This document shows positions 51,300 through 61,357 of a stretch of DNA of 64,000 nucleotides, piece after piece. Position 1 is the stretch's first letter; each line of letters starts with the position of its first letter. The DNA is from Rhodamnia argentea (Eukaryota > Streptophyta > Magnoliopsida > Myrtales > Myrtaceae): positions 22,492,178 to 22,556,177 of the forward strand of contig NC_063158.1 of NCBI RefSeq assembly GCF_020921035.1, read 5' to 3'. The notes under the pieces were generated by a model. That model saw nothing but the letters and a program-made list of their open reading frames with translations, made no database searches and was not told the DNA's origin. Made by a program: the position numbers and the translations under genes.

Positions 51300-52516
51300 A
51301 AGGTGGCAAGCAGTAATACTTGAGGAATGTTTTTTGAAGAACAACTTAAACTAGTAGTCATGCGATGAGCGTGGTATATAAGGATAGATTGGACCGGTGG
51401 CGATTCCATCCAACGTTCCTACACAATGAGAGATAACACAATTGAATAGTGGAATGGCCTTTTAGAGCACTACACGCACATTATAATGGGCGGCGAAAAA
51501 AGAGTTACTTGATATCAAAATGTGCCAACATCGCTCTATTCACATAGATTAAGATGACCAACTTGTAGGAGTAGTGACGTAGCGTCCATTTGATGCGTAT
51601 CTTTATTTAAGAGTCACAACAGGAATTTCGTAAATATGATATCGAGACATGAGCTCCCTAACGTTGTCTCGTACGAACATTTCTCTCGGTTCAAATTCTA
51701 CATTCTACCTTGCTAAACACTATCTCGAATCCTTGTTGGATCCTCGTTTAGGGACCTTACCTGTTCTCAAATCGCAAATCTATTCAATGGAATCATGCTT
51801 CGATGTCGATTTGTAGCGAACCAATCTTATTTATGTACAACTTAAAGTTCTCAAATGAATGACTCGAAACGTGATAAGGTACTCCTGGGTATGCCCGATT
51901 GTTCATCAAAAACCAAACCATACTCGTTCCTCGTTCCTCGTTCCTCTCGTATATGCTTAGGGCAATACTAAATTTTCAGGATTAGGCGAACCGAATGCGA
52001 CAAAAAAAAAAGGACAAGTTGGTACGAGAGTGCCTGACCAGGTGATCCCATCTAGAACAGAATGGCGCTGTTGTCTGTTCACGAAGTGCTGGGCTTTGGC
52101 ATGGGGAGGAGTTGTTGTAACTCCCCGCAGACTCCACGTCACCCCTCATTCCCGACCAGAATTCTGATAAATTCCCGATTAAGACAGTTTCCTCAGTATC
52201 CAAACTTCAAACCTCGACTAGGGGGAGAGGTCCCTAAGGATGGCTTGGCAACGTTACTCAGAGTGATTATCTTAAAGAATGTTGATTAGAGTAAAAAATT
52301 ATATGAAAAATGTCACCACATATGCGAAAACTATTAAAATTACAAAAAATAAAAATAGAAGAAGATATAAATTTACGTTAAAAACCCTTTAAAAAAGCCA
52401 CGAAAAACGACGAAAAGAGAAAACAAATCCCCCTAAACCTTACGAGAAGTACCGCGACAGCCCAAGCCCTTTTCTATCAACCTTAAACCTACATTTTATT
52501 TCTCAAGTCAGGTCGC
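51300..52516. other. Intergenic DNA
   Basis: No gene or clear repeat is recognised. Short frames at 51957-52290 have no family features. Confidence 0.3.
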
Positions 52517-52530
52517 CACAAATTAATTCG

Positions 52531-52721
52531 GGTAACTAAAACAGAATAAGAAGACTTTGCAATAGTGGGTTTCTCCTTATCCCTGTGTTTCATAAGAGTT
52601 CTCGAACAGAATATGTAAAGGTAAGATCGAAGCACCACCCCCGGGGCGAAGGAGCCGGAGGGATCGAACCGTGCCTTCACTTCCCGGACCCGGGTGGGAT
52701 CCCTAACCACTGGGCTAGGAA
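52531..52721 (-). mobile_element. tRNA-derived SINE with target-site duplication
   Basis: Read on the minus strand, the element starts TTCCTAGCCCAGTGG. It holds a polymerase III box A (TAGCCCAGTGG, plus coordinates 52707-52717) and a box B (GGTTCGATCC, 52661-52670), spaced as in a tRNA. It ends in a T-rich tail. The flanks are CACAAATTAATTCG (52517-52530) and CACAAATTCATCCG (52722-52735), 12 of 14 identical, as expected of LINE-driven insertion. The acceptor stem does not pair, so it is not a working tRNA. Length is 191 bases. Confidence 0.75.
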
Positions 52722-52735
52722 CACAAATTCATCCG

Positions 52736-53352
52736 ATCCAGTAGTCGGATTTTCCTCTTCCGGTGCTCGATTGAGGATCTCCGTTTGAAGTGGATTTTAG
52801 ACCATCAGGATCATTCATGTTGATAAGATGGCTCGAGCTCAATTGAGCCTCTTCGGTTGCAAGCCCATCGTTCCAACCCGCGAGCAGGATGGGCTCAAAT
52901 CACCATTATCCGAATTTTTTTCTAATCAAACCAACAAATTATTTCGTAGGGATACGAAGGGAAAAAAATATATATATTTGATACATACTCTGTGGGGCAT
53001 CTATGCTAATATTTGCTAATCGTTGACATAATTTAGGACAGCCAAATTAAACTATAGATGGGAAAATTCCAAACTATTTGTCTCGTTACATTCATTCTAA
53101 TTTTATTTCCTAAGTAAATTTACTACGATCATATAGTGTTGTTGCGTCTAAATAAACCAATGACAACTTTCGAAGTATTGAATTTCATTTTCTCCAAAAC
53201 AGATAGTAATGACAAAGCATACTCTAACATAAGTTACCAAAGTTGGAAAATTTATTCGCTCACCCCCAAGAGGTTCATCATACGTCTATCAAAAACATCA
53301 GAAGATCGAATTCATCATCACATAATACAAGACGATTAGGGTTACCACTTCC
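52736..53352. other. Intergenic DNA and LEA-gene 3' flank
   Basis: AT-rich DNA without a recognised gene. The last part is probably the 3' UTR of the LEA-type gene, which is transcribed leftward. Confidence 0.35.
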
Positions 53353-54283
53353 TTACTTCTTCTTCTTATCATCGCCATGTTCGACCTTAATCACTCTGAC
53401 CGCACCCTCGTCCGCCCTCTTCCTTCTCTTGAAGTCATCGTCGTCGTTGTCATCGTCATCGTCCTCGTCTTCCGATGAGGAGGAGGAGGTCCTGACAACC
53501 GTGTCCTTGATCTTCCGGGTCGTCTCCTTCGCCTTACCCCACGCCTCCTGCACCGTCTCCTTCGCCTTCTCCCCTATGTTCTGCACCACCTCCGCTGCCT
53601 TCGCCTTCTCCACCACAGTCTCCGCCGTGCCTTCCGTCCTCTCCGTCGTGCCACGTGCCATCTCCTTCGCCATGTCCTTCCCTTCCCTAGCCTTCTCCGC
53701 GGCCTTCTCTGTGGCCCCCTTGGTCTTCTCCTTGGTGCTCTGAGCCGTTTCCCTCGCCTTCTCGGCAGCCGTCTCTGCGGTGGACTTGGTCTTCTCCTTG
53801 GCGCTGTGTGCGGTCTCCTTGGCTCTCTCAGCCACTGACTCCGCGGACGACTTGGTCTTGTCCTTCATGGCGTGCGTCGACTCCTTGGCCTTCTCCTTCA
53901 TCTCCTCAGCTCTCTCCTTCGCCCCTCTTATGGCTTTCTCTGCCTCTTCAGGGAGCTCCGGTGGCGGCTTGTCGGTCTCGTTCATAGACTCCTTGGATTG
54001 GTACGCCATGTCGGCCCTCGAGTCTCTCGGCGGGTCTCGGTTCTTATCGACCTAAAACCAAAACGAACCAAGAAGAAAACAAAAACATATTAACTAATGA
54101 TAAATTCTCGTGTAACTACCAAGAGTTCTACTTGGTTACCTCATCGGAGTGTTTGGAAGCATGAGAACTGAAGGAGATCCTGGAGAGCTTGCGAGAACAC
54201 CTGAGAGAGACTGAAGATGGAGACTGAGGGAAGGCTCTTGCTAGATTGAAGATTGCAGTTCTGGCCATGGACATCGCGGCCAT
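53353..54283 (-). CDS. LEA-type (LEA_4-like) protein with mitochondrial-looking presequence
   Basis: Two coding exons, 54283-54140 and 54051-53353, join in phase 0 to give 280 residues. Exon 1 encodes about 48 residues rich in Ser, Arg and Ala with no acidic residue until the end (MAAMSMARTAIFNLARAFPQ), a likely mitochondrial or plastid targeting peptide. Exon 2 is strongly helical and charged, with repeats such as AKEKTKSTAETAAEKARET and TKEKTKGATEKAAEKAREG. These are the 11-residue style repeats of group 3 (LEA_4) proteins, which protect membranes and enzymes during drying. The C-terminus is unusual: a poly-Ser and Asp/Glu run, then a basic KRRKR cluster, ending HGDDKKKK. Using the ATG inside exon 2 (54009) would give a 218-residue protein without the presequence. 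Role and targeting are inferred. Confidence 0.87.
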
Positions 54284-54894
54284 TGGTAGGGTTTCGTTTC
54301 TTTAGAGCTCTCTCTTTGTTCTCTGCGTTTCCGCGTCAATGTTTGTTCTTCTGGCTTCCACGGGAGTCGTTGTCCATGACCACATGCAGGTTATATGGAG
54401 GAGGTTGACGAAGTGGCTTCGTGCTGGATCGACACGTTGGCTGTGCCAAGGACAGGTGTAAGATGGTGTCCTTCTCGGTGTTTTGGTTGGTCAACACTTG
54501 TTCTTTTACTTCCGTCGCTTTTTATATTATGTCCAAATTTTTCTATGTATCTGGAATTATCCATAATAAGATGAGAAATTGATATCATGGGTGTGGAAGT
54601 AGGAGGTCCACCGATCCTGCCACCAGCTACGGTGGCCGGAGGGGGTGAAGCGGTGGGTGGCATGGCAAGGACAAACTTGGCCCGGAGGAGTACTCAACGT
54701 CAACTCGACTGTGCAGCTTGAGAGCCGTTCGATTATTTAATTTGTCGAGGTCCAGATCGCCGATGCTCAACTATTCACGTACCATAATAAGCAATCGTCG
54801 ATCAAACACGGTGCTGTATCGTTGAATCGGATCAACGCTAGCCACAGCAAGCTGACATAAATTCCCTAATTTCTAAAGAACTGATTCGATCACA
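54284..54894. other. LEA-gene promoter side and intergenic DNA
   Basis: The 5' leader and promoter of the LEA-type gene are expected here. No certain TATA box and no other gene were found. Confidence 0.3.
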
Positions 54895-55203
54895 TGCAGC
54901 AACAAACTAAAAGGCCAGGCATGATAAGCTTTGAATCCCATTGCTTGAGATGCAGCCTTCTCAGCTTGAGCTTTGAATGGTCTCTTTCCTCCAGCAGAGC
55001 TTGATGTAGCAAACCTTTCCACCCAATGTTTTGCTCTTCCCCGTCAAATCCAATTGATTTTTCAATAATTAACGCATTTGAATCACCAGTACACCCCTTG
55101 ATCTAGCGAAGGTTTCCAATGAGAATTCCACAGCTGCCTTCACAAACTGCGCGTCCTTCTCTTTCAGGAGGGTTAAATCCGCATAATGAGTGGTAACTGT
55201 TGG
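54895..55203 (-). pseudogene. MutS2 ATPase-region fragment, frameshifted
   Basis: Read leftward from 55203, the frame gives VTTHYADLTLLKEKDAQF and AAVEFSLET, matching the MutS2 segment just after the Walker B region (the conserved THY histidine). It then needs a shift to read GCTGDSNALIIEKSIGFDGE (normally GSTGDSNAL...IAKSIGFD). KGLLHQALLEER follows, and a second shift gives KAQAEKAAS. The piece missing at the first shift corresponds to the PTYRILW part. The rest of a MutS2 gene (more than 700 residues) is absent, so this is a decayed fragment. The family match is from memory of plant and bacterial MutS2. Confidence 0.7.
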
Positions 55204-55470
55204 AGTTGGCAAACACTTCGAGGACCCTTGTTTCTCACACCGGGCACGCCCACGTGAGCTTAGGGAAATTGAAGTATGATCCAACGACATGTGATCCCCG
55301 AGCACGGAATACGAGGGCGGCGCCCCCGACACGGGTGTCCCGCCGCCCGGTCAGCTGGTGGGGGTTCCGCTCCTCGGTGAGCCGAGATCGAGCAACGGTA
55401 CAGAGACGGAGCAAGCACTAGAGTTGGGAGTGAGCGTCGGAGCGGAAAGCGAGGGAGTCGAGAGCGAGTG

Positions 55471-55508
<38 letters not shown>

Positions 55509-55552
55509 GTTTGAATTCACGAGAGTATGAGAAATAGGGCTGCATAGCAACG
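55204..55552. other. Short GC-rich stretch and (GA)n microsatellite
   Basis: A GA repeat covers about 55478-55506. The frames either side are not recognised. The stretch between the MutS2 fragment and the repeat has gene-like composition but no family. Confidence 0.35.
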
Positions 55553-56290
55553 ATTCTAGTTCTCTGATTCTGTTCCTTAGAACAAAAAAAAATGATAATC
55601 ATGTTTGGTAACGTAAATGATTATGATTTTAATTCTATTCCCGAAAACAGTTTAAGAGCAAAAACAAGAACAAAAAAAAGTTTGTTCTGGGAAAAGAATT
55701 ACTTTTGAGAATCACAAAACAGAATGAAATCCCACATCTCTGACTTTTTCCTTTCGGTTCTCTCATCACTTTTCACTCGGCCTAAAACATAACGATGTCT
55801 CATTTTCAAAGGAAAATATATAAGATAATAAAAAATAAAATAAAAATGAAAAAATTCTCAAAAATTCTAGAAAAAAGAGAAATTTCAGAAAACCCTAAAA
55901 ATAGAAGAAGCTTAGATTATGCTAGTTTGACCTCATTTTCACGCACTAAATCAACATGGTCTATCCTTTTTTAAGCTTAAAATGACTCATTATGACATGA
56001 CAATTAGACAGAATAGCATAAAAAAATATTATATGCAATATGTTATATAAGAGAATTGATATGAATTAATTTTCAATTAATTCAAAATGTAGAATGAAAT
56101 TTCACAAAGTAACAATGTAGTTATTAACTTAAATGACAAAAATTAGGAAGAGAAATTATTTTCGAGAACAAAAATTTTGTACGATTACCAAACGCGTTTT
56201 GATTCTCTAAAACTCATCCGAGGAACAGAATCGAAAAAAATAATTTTAACCAAAATTACTTTTTCGAATCAAAATCGTTGCCATGTAGGC
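55553..56290. repeat. Foldback repeat (AT-rich, MITE-like)
   Basis: The left end has 'gcaacgattctagttctc' and 'gattctgttcc'. The right end has the inverse 'ggaacagaatcg' and 'gaatcaaaatcgttgc'. 'gtttggtaacgta' on the left pairs with 'ttaccaaacgcg' on the right. The interior is AT-rich without frames. No flank duplication was found, so the ends are approximate. Confidence 0.5.
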
Positions 56291-56679
56291 CCATAGCGTG
56301 TGAAGAGAAAAAGTTGGAGAGAGAAAATATAGTCTACCGCATTTATTGCGATGCAGGCTACCAAAAGGGAGAAAAAACGATTACGTTAGTGCTAACTACA
56401 AAAAATTCCGGCGACCTCATTGGAATTGGTACTTAAATAATCATTTTTTTTAAAATTAGTTCTTAATTGATTCAAAAAAAATATTGGCACCAAATCAAGT
56501 GCCATATACAAATATTGGCGTTTGAGGTGTCGTTTTGCCGTCAAGACACTGTTCATCCGAGTCATCTCTCTTGCGAGCAATTGAGAAATGAACCAACACA
56601 TTATATTGTCTCAATGTAACGTTTAGATCTCTATGATTTAAGGAAAACTTGACCATCTCCAAACAGAGAATAATGCAAT

Positions 56680-57235
56680 ACTGTATTCAAGAATTTTCTC
56701 AGGCTCAGACAATGCTATACCCTGATCCTATAAATTAGACTTTTCAAGAAAAGAGGATGTGTAAAAAGTTAACATGATAGCAATGCTAAAAATGTTTACC
56801 AACTACTTCTCCAATCACATACATATCTAGCTGAAATCCATGCTCAAGCATTTTGAGCAGAAAATCCTCTGTCTCCTTTTGCATCTCCATGATGGGATTC
56901 GACTGAATATCCTGATAACTATCAAAGATGGATAGCAACTTTGCATCCGGTTTCAAAGGTTTGGCAGCCTCAAACGAACAGAGTTTGGCTTCGACATACT
57001 CTTTTCCTCGAAAACTTGAAACACTACCAATCGAAGCCGGATGGCATTTCGGCTTTAAAGATCTAGAACTAGCCCTTGCTTGAAATGGCTTAGGTGGGAT
57101 GTACCATTTGATGATGATGAAGACGGCCCTCCATTCACATCACTACCAAATAAGTGGTCGATAGTATCTGCATCTGTAGAGTGGTTTTCTCTCATGAAGA
57201 CGACCCTCCATTAACACTTTACTTAGTAAGTCAAA
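56680..57235 (-). pseudogene. SDE5-like (DUF1771/SMR family) gene fragment
   Basis: Read leftward, one frame gives GPSSSSSNGTSHLSH. A shift is then needed near 57095 to read ASSRSLKPKCHPASIGSVSS, FRGKEYVEAKLCSFEAAKPL and EDFLLKMLEHGFQLDMYVIG, ending at a GT donor (56800). This resembles the middle of plant SDE5-like proteins (putative RNA-export/silencing factors), as I recall it. A second weak piece past an AG acceptor (about 56748, GSGYSI... then EPEKILEYS after a shift) would fit the next exon. The shifts and lack of flanking exons suggest a pseudogene. 'atgaagacggccctccatt' is tandemly repeated 78 bases apart at its upstream edge. Confidence 0.45.
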
Positions 57236-58675
57236 CGGTAGATAGAAATCTCCGCAGGCCAGCATTTAGATTAGCCATCATGTCGACAAACTAGCAATGC
57301 TACATCTAGCAACAGTCTTCGAGTGCCAAGTACTTTGTTACGATAATCAAACGTTGAAAAATATGTAATGAATCCTAATGCACTAGGAAAAGACAATCAA
57401 CAATAGCAATGATCTGTATCAGTCGCATGCGGTTGCAACACACGCTATGCAAGCTGATACTCACGCAAGCATCGTGATACCCCGAGGCCAAAAACACGAG
57501 TCGAGGAAATCGGACTCCGTCATCTTCGCAATATCATCCGAGTTGCCTCGTTTCGCACCACTCAACTTGGTCCCTTGACAAGTCTTTCCGAAATATGCTA
57601 TTTTAAATGCTTTGTTGAGCGATCCGAATCCTTTCAAGATCCTGAAAAGTGCAGCTTCAAAATTGCATCGACCAAATGGGTTTGCGTTAATGCAATCTCG
57701 CTCCCGCTGAGCCTAGGAATGAGCGCTGCTCAAAGATCACTCCTTATGAGCGGTGCCAAGGGGCAAGAGGCCGGCGAGCCAACAGATTTTCACTTACATG
57801 GAGGAATTGCAGGAACCTTGGGGTCATCAAGTATATAATATAGTAATAACGTGGGGCAAATATTCGAGCCTCTTAAGCTTGAGCTCGAAATCTAATTCGG
57901 TTATGAAGTGATTGTAATCTAATTAAGTCGAGTCAAACAACAATGCCCCAAATTTCTATTACTTAAAGCTAGAAGAGGAACTTCAATATGAATCTAATAT
58001 GAGTCGAGTATCAAGCTATATATATGGTCATTTCAAGTAAGAAAAAAAGAAAGAAAAGTGCATGAAACTCTAGTAAATCTTGTTTATTCATGGTCATTCT
58101 TTTTATCTAAACTTAATTTACTTACAATATATCTTTTACTTTGTAAATTATTGAGAAATTTCAAAAAAGAGCTCGAAATGCCTCATTTTCTCAAATAAGG
58201 GGCTGAGTGTCCTCGGCCGGACATGCAGTAGGACTTGATAGATTGGTTTTTGCTGCCTCCCGCCTGTGTTTGCTACTTTTTTTTTTTTTTTAACTTTCAT
58301 TTTTTTATTTTTTATTTAATTAAAAATTAAGTTAAAATTGTATTTTGATGAAAATGCCCCTAATCGACTAGAATATTTGGCCGGGCGGCGAGATCGGACT
58401 CTTATTTGAAACAGCCATGATAACTTCAGGCACTTATCTAAGACAATTATGACACTTCATGCTCTTATTTGAAATAATGATCACTTTAGACCCTTATTAG
58501 AGAAATTGAGATCATTTTGGGCCATTATTTGAAAGTTTCTCTTAATTATTAGTGTGAAGCACGTGTTACACGCGTGTAATAAAAACAAGTACAATGAAAG
58601 CACAAAATAATTAGTTATATTTCTGTAGGGGAAGCACGGAATTGAAGTGAGTGGAAGCTAACAATGAATTATCCG
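57236..58675. other. Intergenic DNA
   Basis: No gene is supported. The 87-codon frame at 57575-57838 has no recognised family. 58180-58560 has repeat-like wording ('cttatttgaaa' several times). Confidence 0.3.
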
Positions 58676-58684
58676 TCAAAAGGA

Positions 58685-59214
58685 GGGAAAATTATCGAAA
58701 AAATATTAAACCTCTTGCAATAGAACCAATTCAATTATAAACCTTTTGTATTTGTGCCAATTCAGCTATCCGATCAATTTTGACCATAAATGTTGACATG
58801 GGCTCCAGTGATCTTACGTGGTGTAGCCAGCGTTGATGTAGATCATTTTAAATATTTTTTTGAATGTTTTCTATTATTTTTTCCTTTTTTATTTCTCTTT
58901 TTTTCTTCACTCTCTTCTTCCTCCAGCCGGTCGACTAGAGAAAAAAAAAAAAAAGAAAGGGAAAGAAAATTAAATGAAAGTTAAATTAAAAAATTGAAAA
59001 AAATTAAAAAGGTTATTAAAAGAATTTCACATCAACGCCAGCTGCACCCACGTAGGATAATCGACATCTATATTAGTGATTTCTATCCAAAATTGGTCGG
59101 ATAGACTAAATTGACAAAAATATAAAAGGTTTAGGATTCAATTGGTAAAAAAAGGGGGGTCAACAGTTAATATAAACAATTGCAATAGGTTTTGACTTTT
59201 TTTTTATTCTCCCA
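58685..59214. mobile_element. Family 1 foldback element, copy F, perfect 9-bp duplication
   Basis: The flanks are TCAAAAGGA at 58676-58684 and 59215-59223, identical over 9 bases. The ends are GGGAAAATTATC on the left and the inverse of 'tattctccca' on the right. The arms hold the family words ('taaaccttttgtatttgtgcc', 'caattgcaataggtttt'). The inner arms are T-rich (58850-58925) then A-rich (58935-59010). The core is short. This is the strongest evidence for family 1 as Mutator-like MITEs. Confidence 0.85.
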
Positions 59215-59501
59215 TCAAAAGGATTACTTATGTATAACTTTTTGTTCTTTTTTTATTATGTATAATTAGCTTTCGGAAGAATGAGAAATGCAACAAACAG
59301 ATGTGTTGGCTAGCACTATAGAAAGTTAACATAAATAATCACAATTTGTCTTTTTGGTAAAATTGAGAAAAGAACTGTTATTTATAAAGAGCAAGCTATA
59401 TATTTTCGAGAAAAGCTTGTATCTGAAAAAAAAAAAATCTACTTAGAATGATTTGTATTTACAAAGAATGATCTATATGCGCCATGCATGATTCATATTT
59501 A

Positions 59502-60160
59502 GGGAAAATTATCAAAAAAAGTCATAAATATATTGTTATTGTGCCAATTCAATACTAATTTTTTTCTGTCGATTAAGTCCTAAACCTTTTGTAATTGTGC
59601 CAATTTAGTCCATTTGACCATCGATGCCGACATGGTAATTTTTCAATAATATTTTTCATAATTTTTGAATTATTTTTTAATAATTTTTTTCTGTCTTTTA
59701 TTCTTTTCGGGGTTTGGGCCGACAGGGTGAGGGTTGCGGCCCTTGCCGGCCGCTAGGCGAGGGCCGCGAGCCCTTGCCTAGGCGACAACTATGGCAATCG
59801 CGACGAGGGTCACTAGCCCTCGCTTGCGGTTGGGCAAGGGTTCGCAACCCTCATTGGTCGTTAGGCTCGCCGCGGTGAGGTCACCGGCCCTCATCGTAGT
59901 TGGGAGAGGGTTGGGATCCCTTGACAAGACTCGGCCGATGGCCGGCAGGGCTGCTGGTCCAAACTCCTAAAAAAAAAAAGGAAAAATTTTACTAAAAAAT
60001 AAAAATAATAAAAAGTTAATTGTTAAGTCAGCGCTTGTCGCCCAAATGAACCGAATTGACAAAATTATAAACGGTTTAGGACTTAATCGGCAAAAAAATA
60101 AGTTTAGAATTAAATTGACATAATTACAATAGGTTTGAGACTTTTTTGGTAATTTTTCCG
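59502..60160. mobile_element. Family 1 foldback element, copy G, with 9-bp duplication
   Basis: The flanks are TCATATTTA (59493-59501) and TAATATTTA (60161-60169), 8 of 9 identical. It begins GGGAAAATTATCAAAAAAAG and ends with the inverse. It has the largest core (59705-59970), GC-rich with repeated 'ggcgagggc' and 'gccctcgc' words able to form inner hairpins. At 659 bases it is the longest copy seen here, and it lies 287 bases right of copy F. Confidence 0.83.
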
Positions 60161-60928
60161 TAATATTTAGGATGAATAAATTGTAGTCATCAAGGTTGGC
60201 ATATAAATCAAGGAGAATACAGATTTACAATAGACAAGTCATATTCAACAAGAGCAGTCACGTGTAAATCTCATTTTTTCTAAGTAAATTCTTTAATACC
60301 AACTAATATCACTAAAACCGTACTTTTATGCAGTAGATTACATTACTTCGGCGATTCATGCTCCGTCGCTTTTTAAATAAAATTTCAAACCCGATGTGGC
60401 TTATTTAAGAGAACGGAAAATTTTAGAGGAATCAAATTCAGATGATTTTAGAAAATAAATCTACGACTTAGCCTGTCTTGATCGTGAGCCGTTCCTCTTC
60501 ATTGCAAATTTTAGCACCTAATTTTATCCCAATTCCTAGATTGAAGAACGCTACGAAATTAGGGTTCGAAGAAGACAAAGGATTCAGCTCCAATTCGTTA
60601 AGTTATGGCAAATAACACACATGCACCACCCCGTTAAGTCGCGTCGGATGGTGTACCATAAAATTTTCTCACGTCGGATTTTTCGATCACACAAATCGGC
60701 AATAGTGGCACTGATGTGATCATATTTTTCCAATAGTGGCACTCAAGTCATAATTAAACAAAAAATTAGCATTGAAATGAGTGCCATATAAAAGTTATAT
60801 CAATTACAATATTTTTGCATTTTTGCTGCCATTACACCAATGAAAACTAAACGTTGCTAGGAAGTAAAATGTTTCATCACCTATTAGTATTTTTATTGAT
60901 TGAGGAATATTTTATGATAACTAAGGCT

Positions 60929-61130
60929 ATGTTTGTTTCATAAAAAATTTCATGTTAAAGGAAAATACTTTTCGGAAAGAGGAAAATATTTTTCCCTTCT
61001 CAGCCAGAATATTTTAGTGTAATTAAAGGCATGTTTATTTCGGGAAAAATTTCATGATTAAGTATAATACTTTTCGGAGAATCATTTTTTGGGAAAATAT
61101 TTTTCCCTTCTTGAGTAAGGGAACTCATTT
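60929..61130. repeat. Tandem duplication of about 102 bases
   Basis: Two related units start at 60929 and 61031. Shared words are 'atgtttgtttc/atgtttatttc', 'aaaaatttcatg', 'atacttttcgga' and 'gaaaatatttttcccttct'. They resemble the ends of the 39-kb foldback. The block lies 230 bases before the RPS5 start, in its promoter side. Confidence 0.55.
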
Positions 61131-61357
61131 TTAACCTGCGTATTTTCTTTGACCGCAAATGGTTTTCCGACGTGTAAGGTCGCTTGACCATAGCTCTGGC
61201 TCATCATACGCGTCAGCAAAAGCGCGCCAGCGTGGCATCCACGTCACCAACACCCTCATCTCCTTCCCTCCCTCTCGAACCAGACCAGAGGGAAAATAGG
61301 ATAAGCCCTCTACCCTGCTCTCTTTTCTTCAATCCCTCCCTTCCTGCTCACTCTCCA

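Noticed and set aside
52030-52090. 5S rRNA-like sequence
   Set aside because: Only a short resemblance around 'tgatcccatc'; the rest of a 5S gene is missing.
52640-52730. tRNA gene
   Set aside because: Box A and box B are present but the acceptor stem does not pair and there is no proper anticodon arm; it fits a SINE with flank duplication.
55069-55332. 87-codon frame as an intact small gene
   Set aside because: Its C-terminal half is a MutS2 fragment and the following sequence continues the match in other frames, so it is part of a pseudogene.
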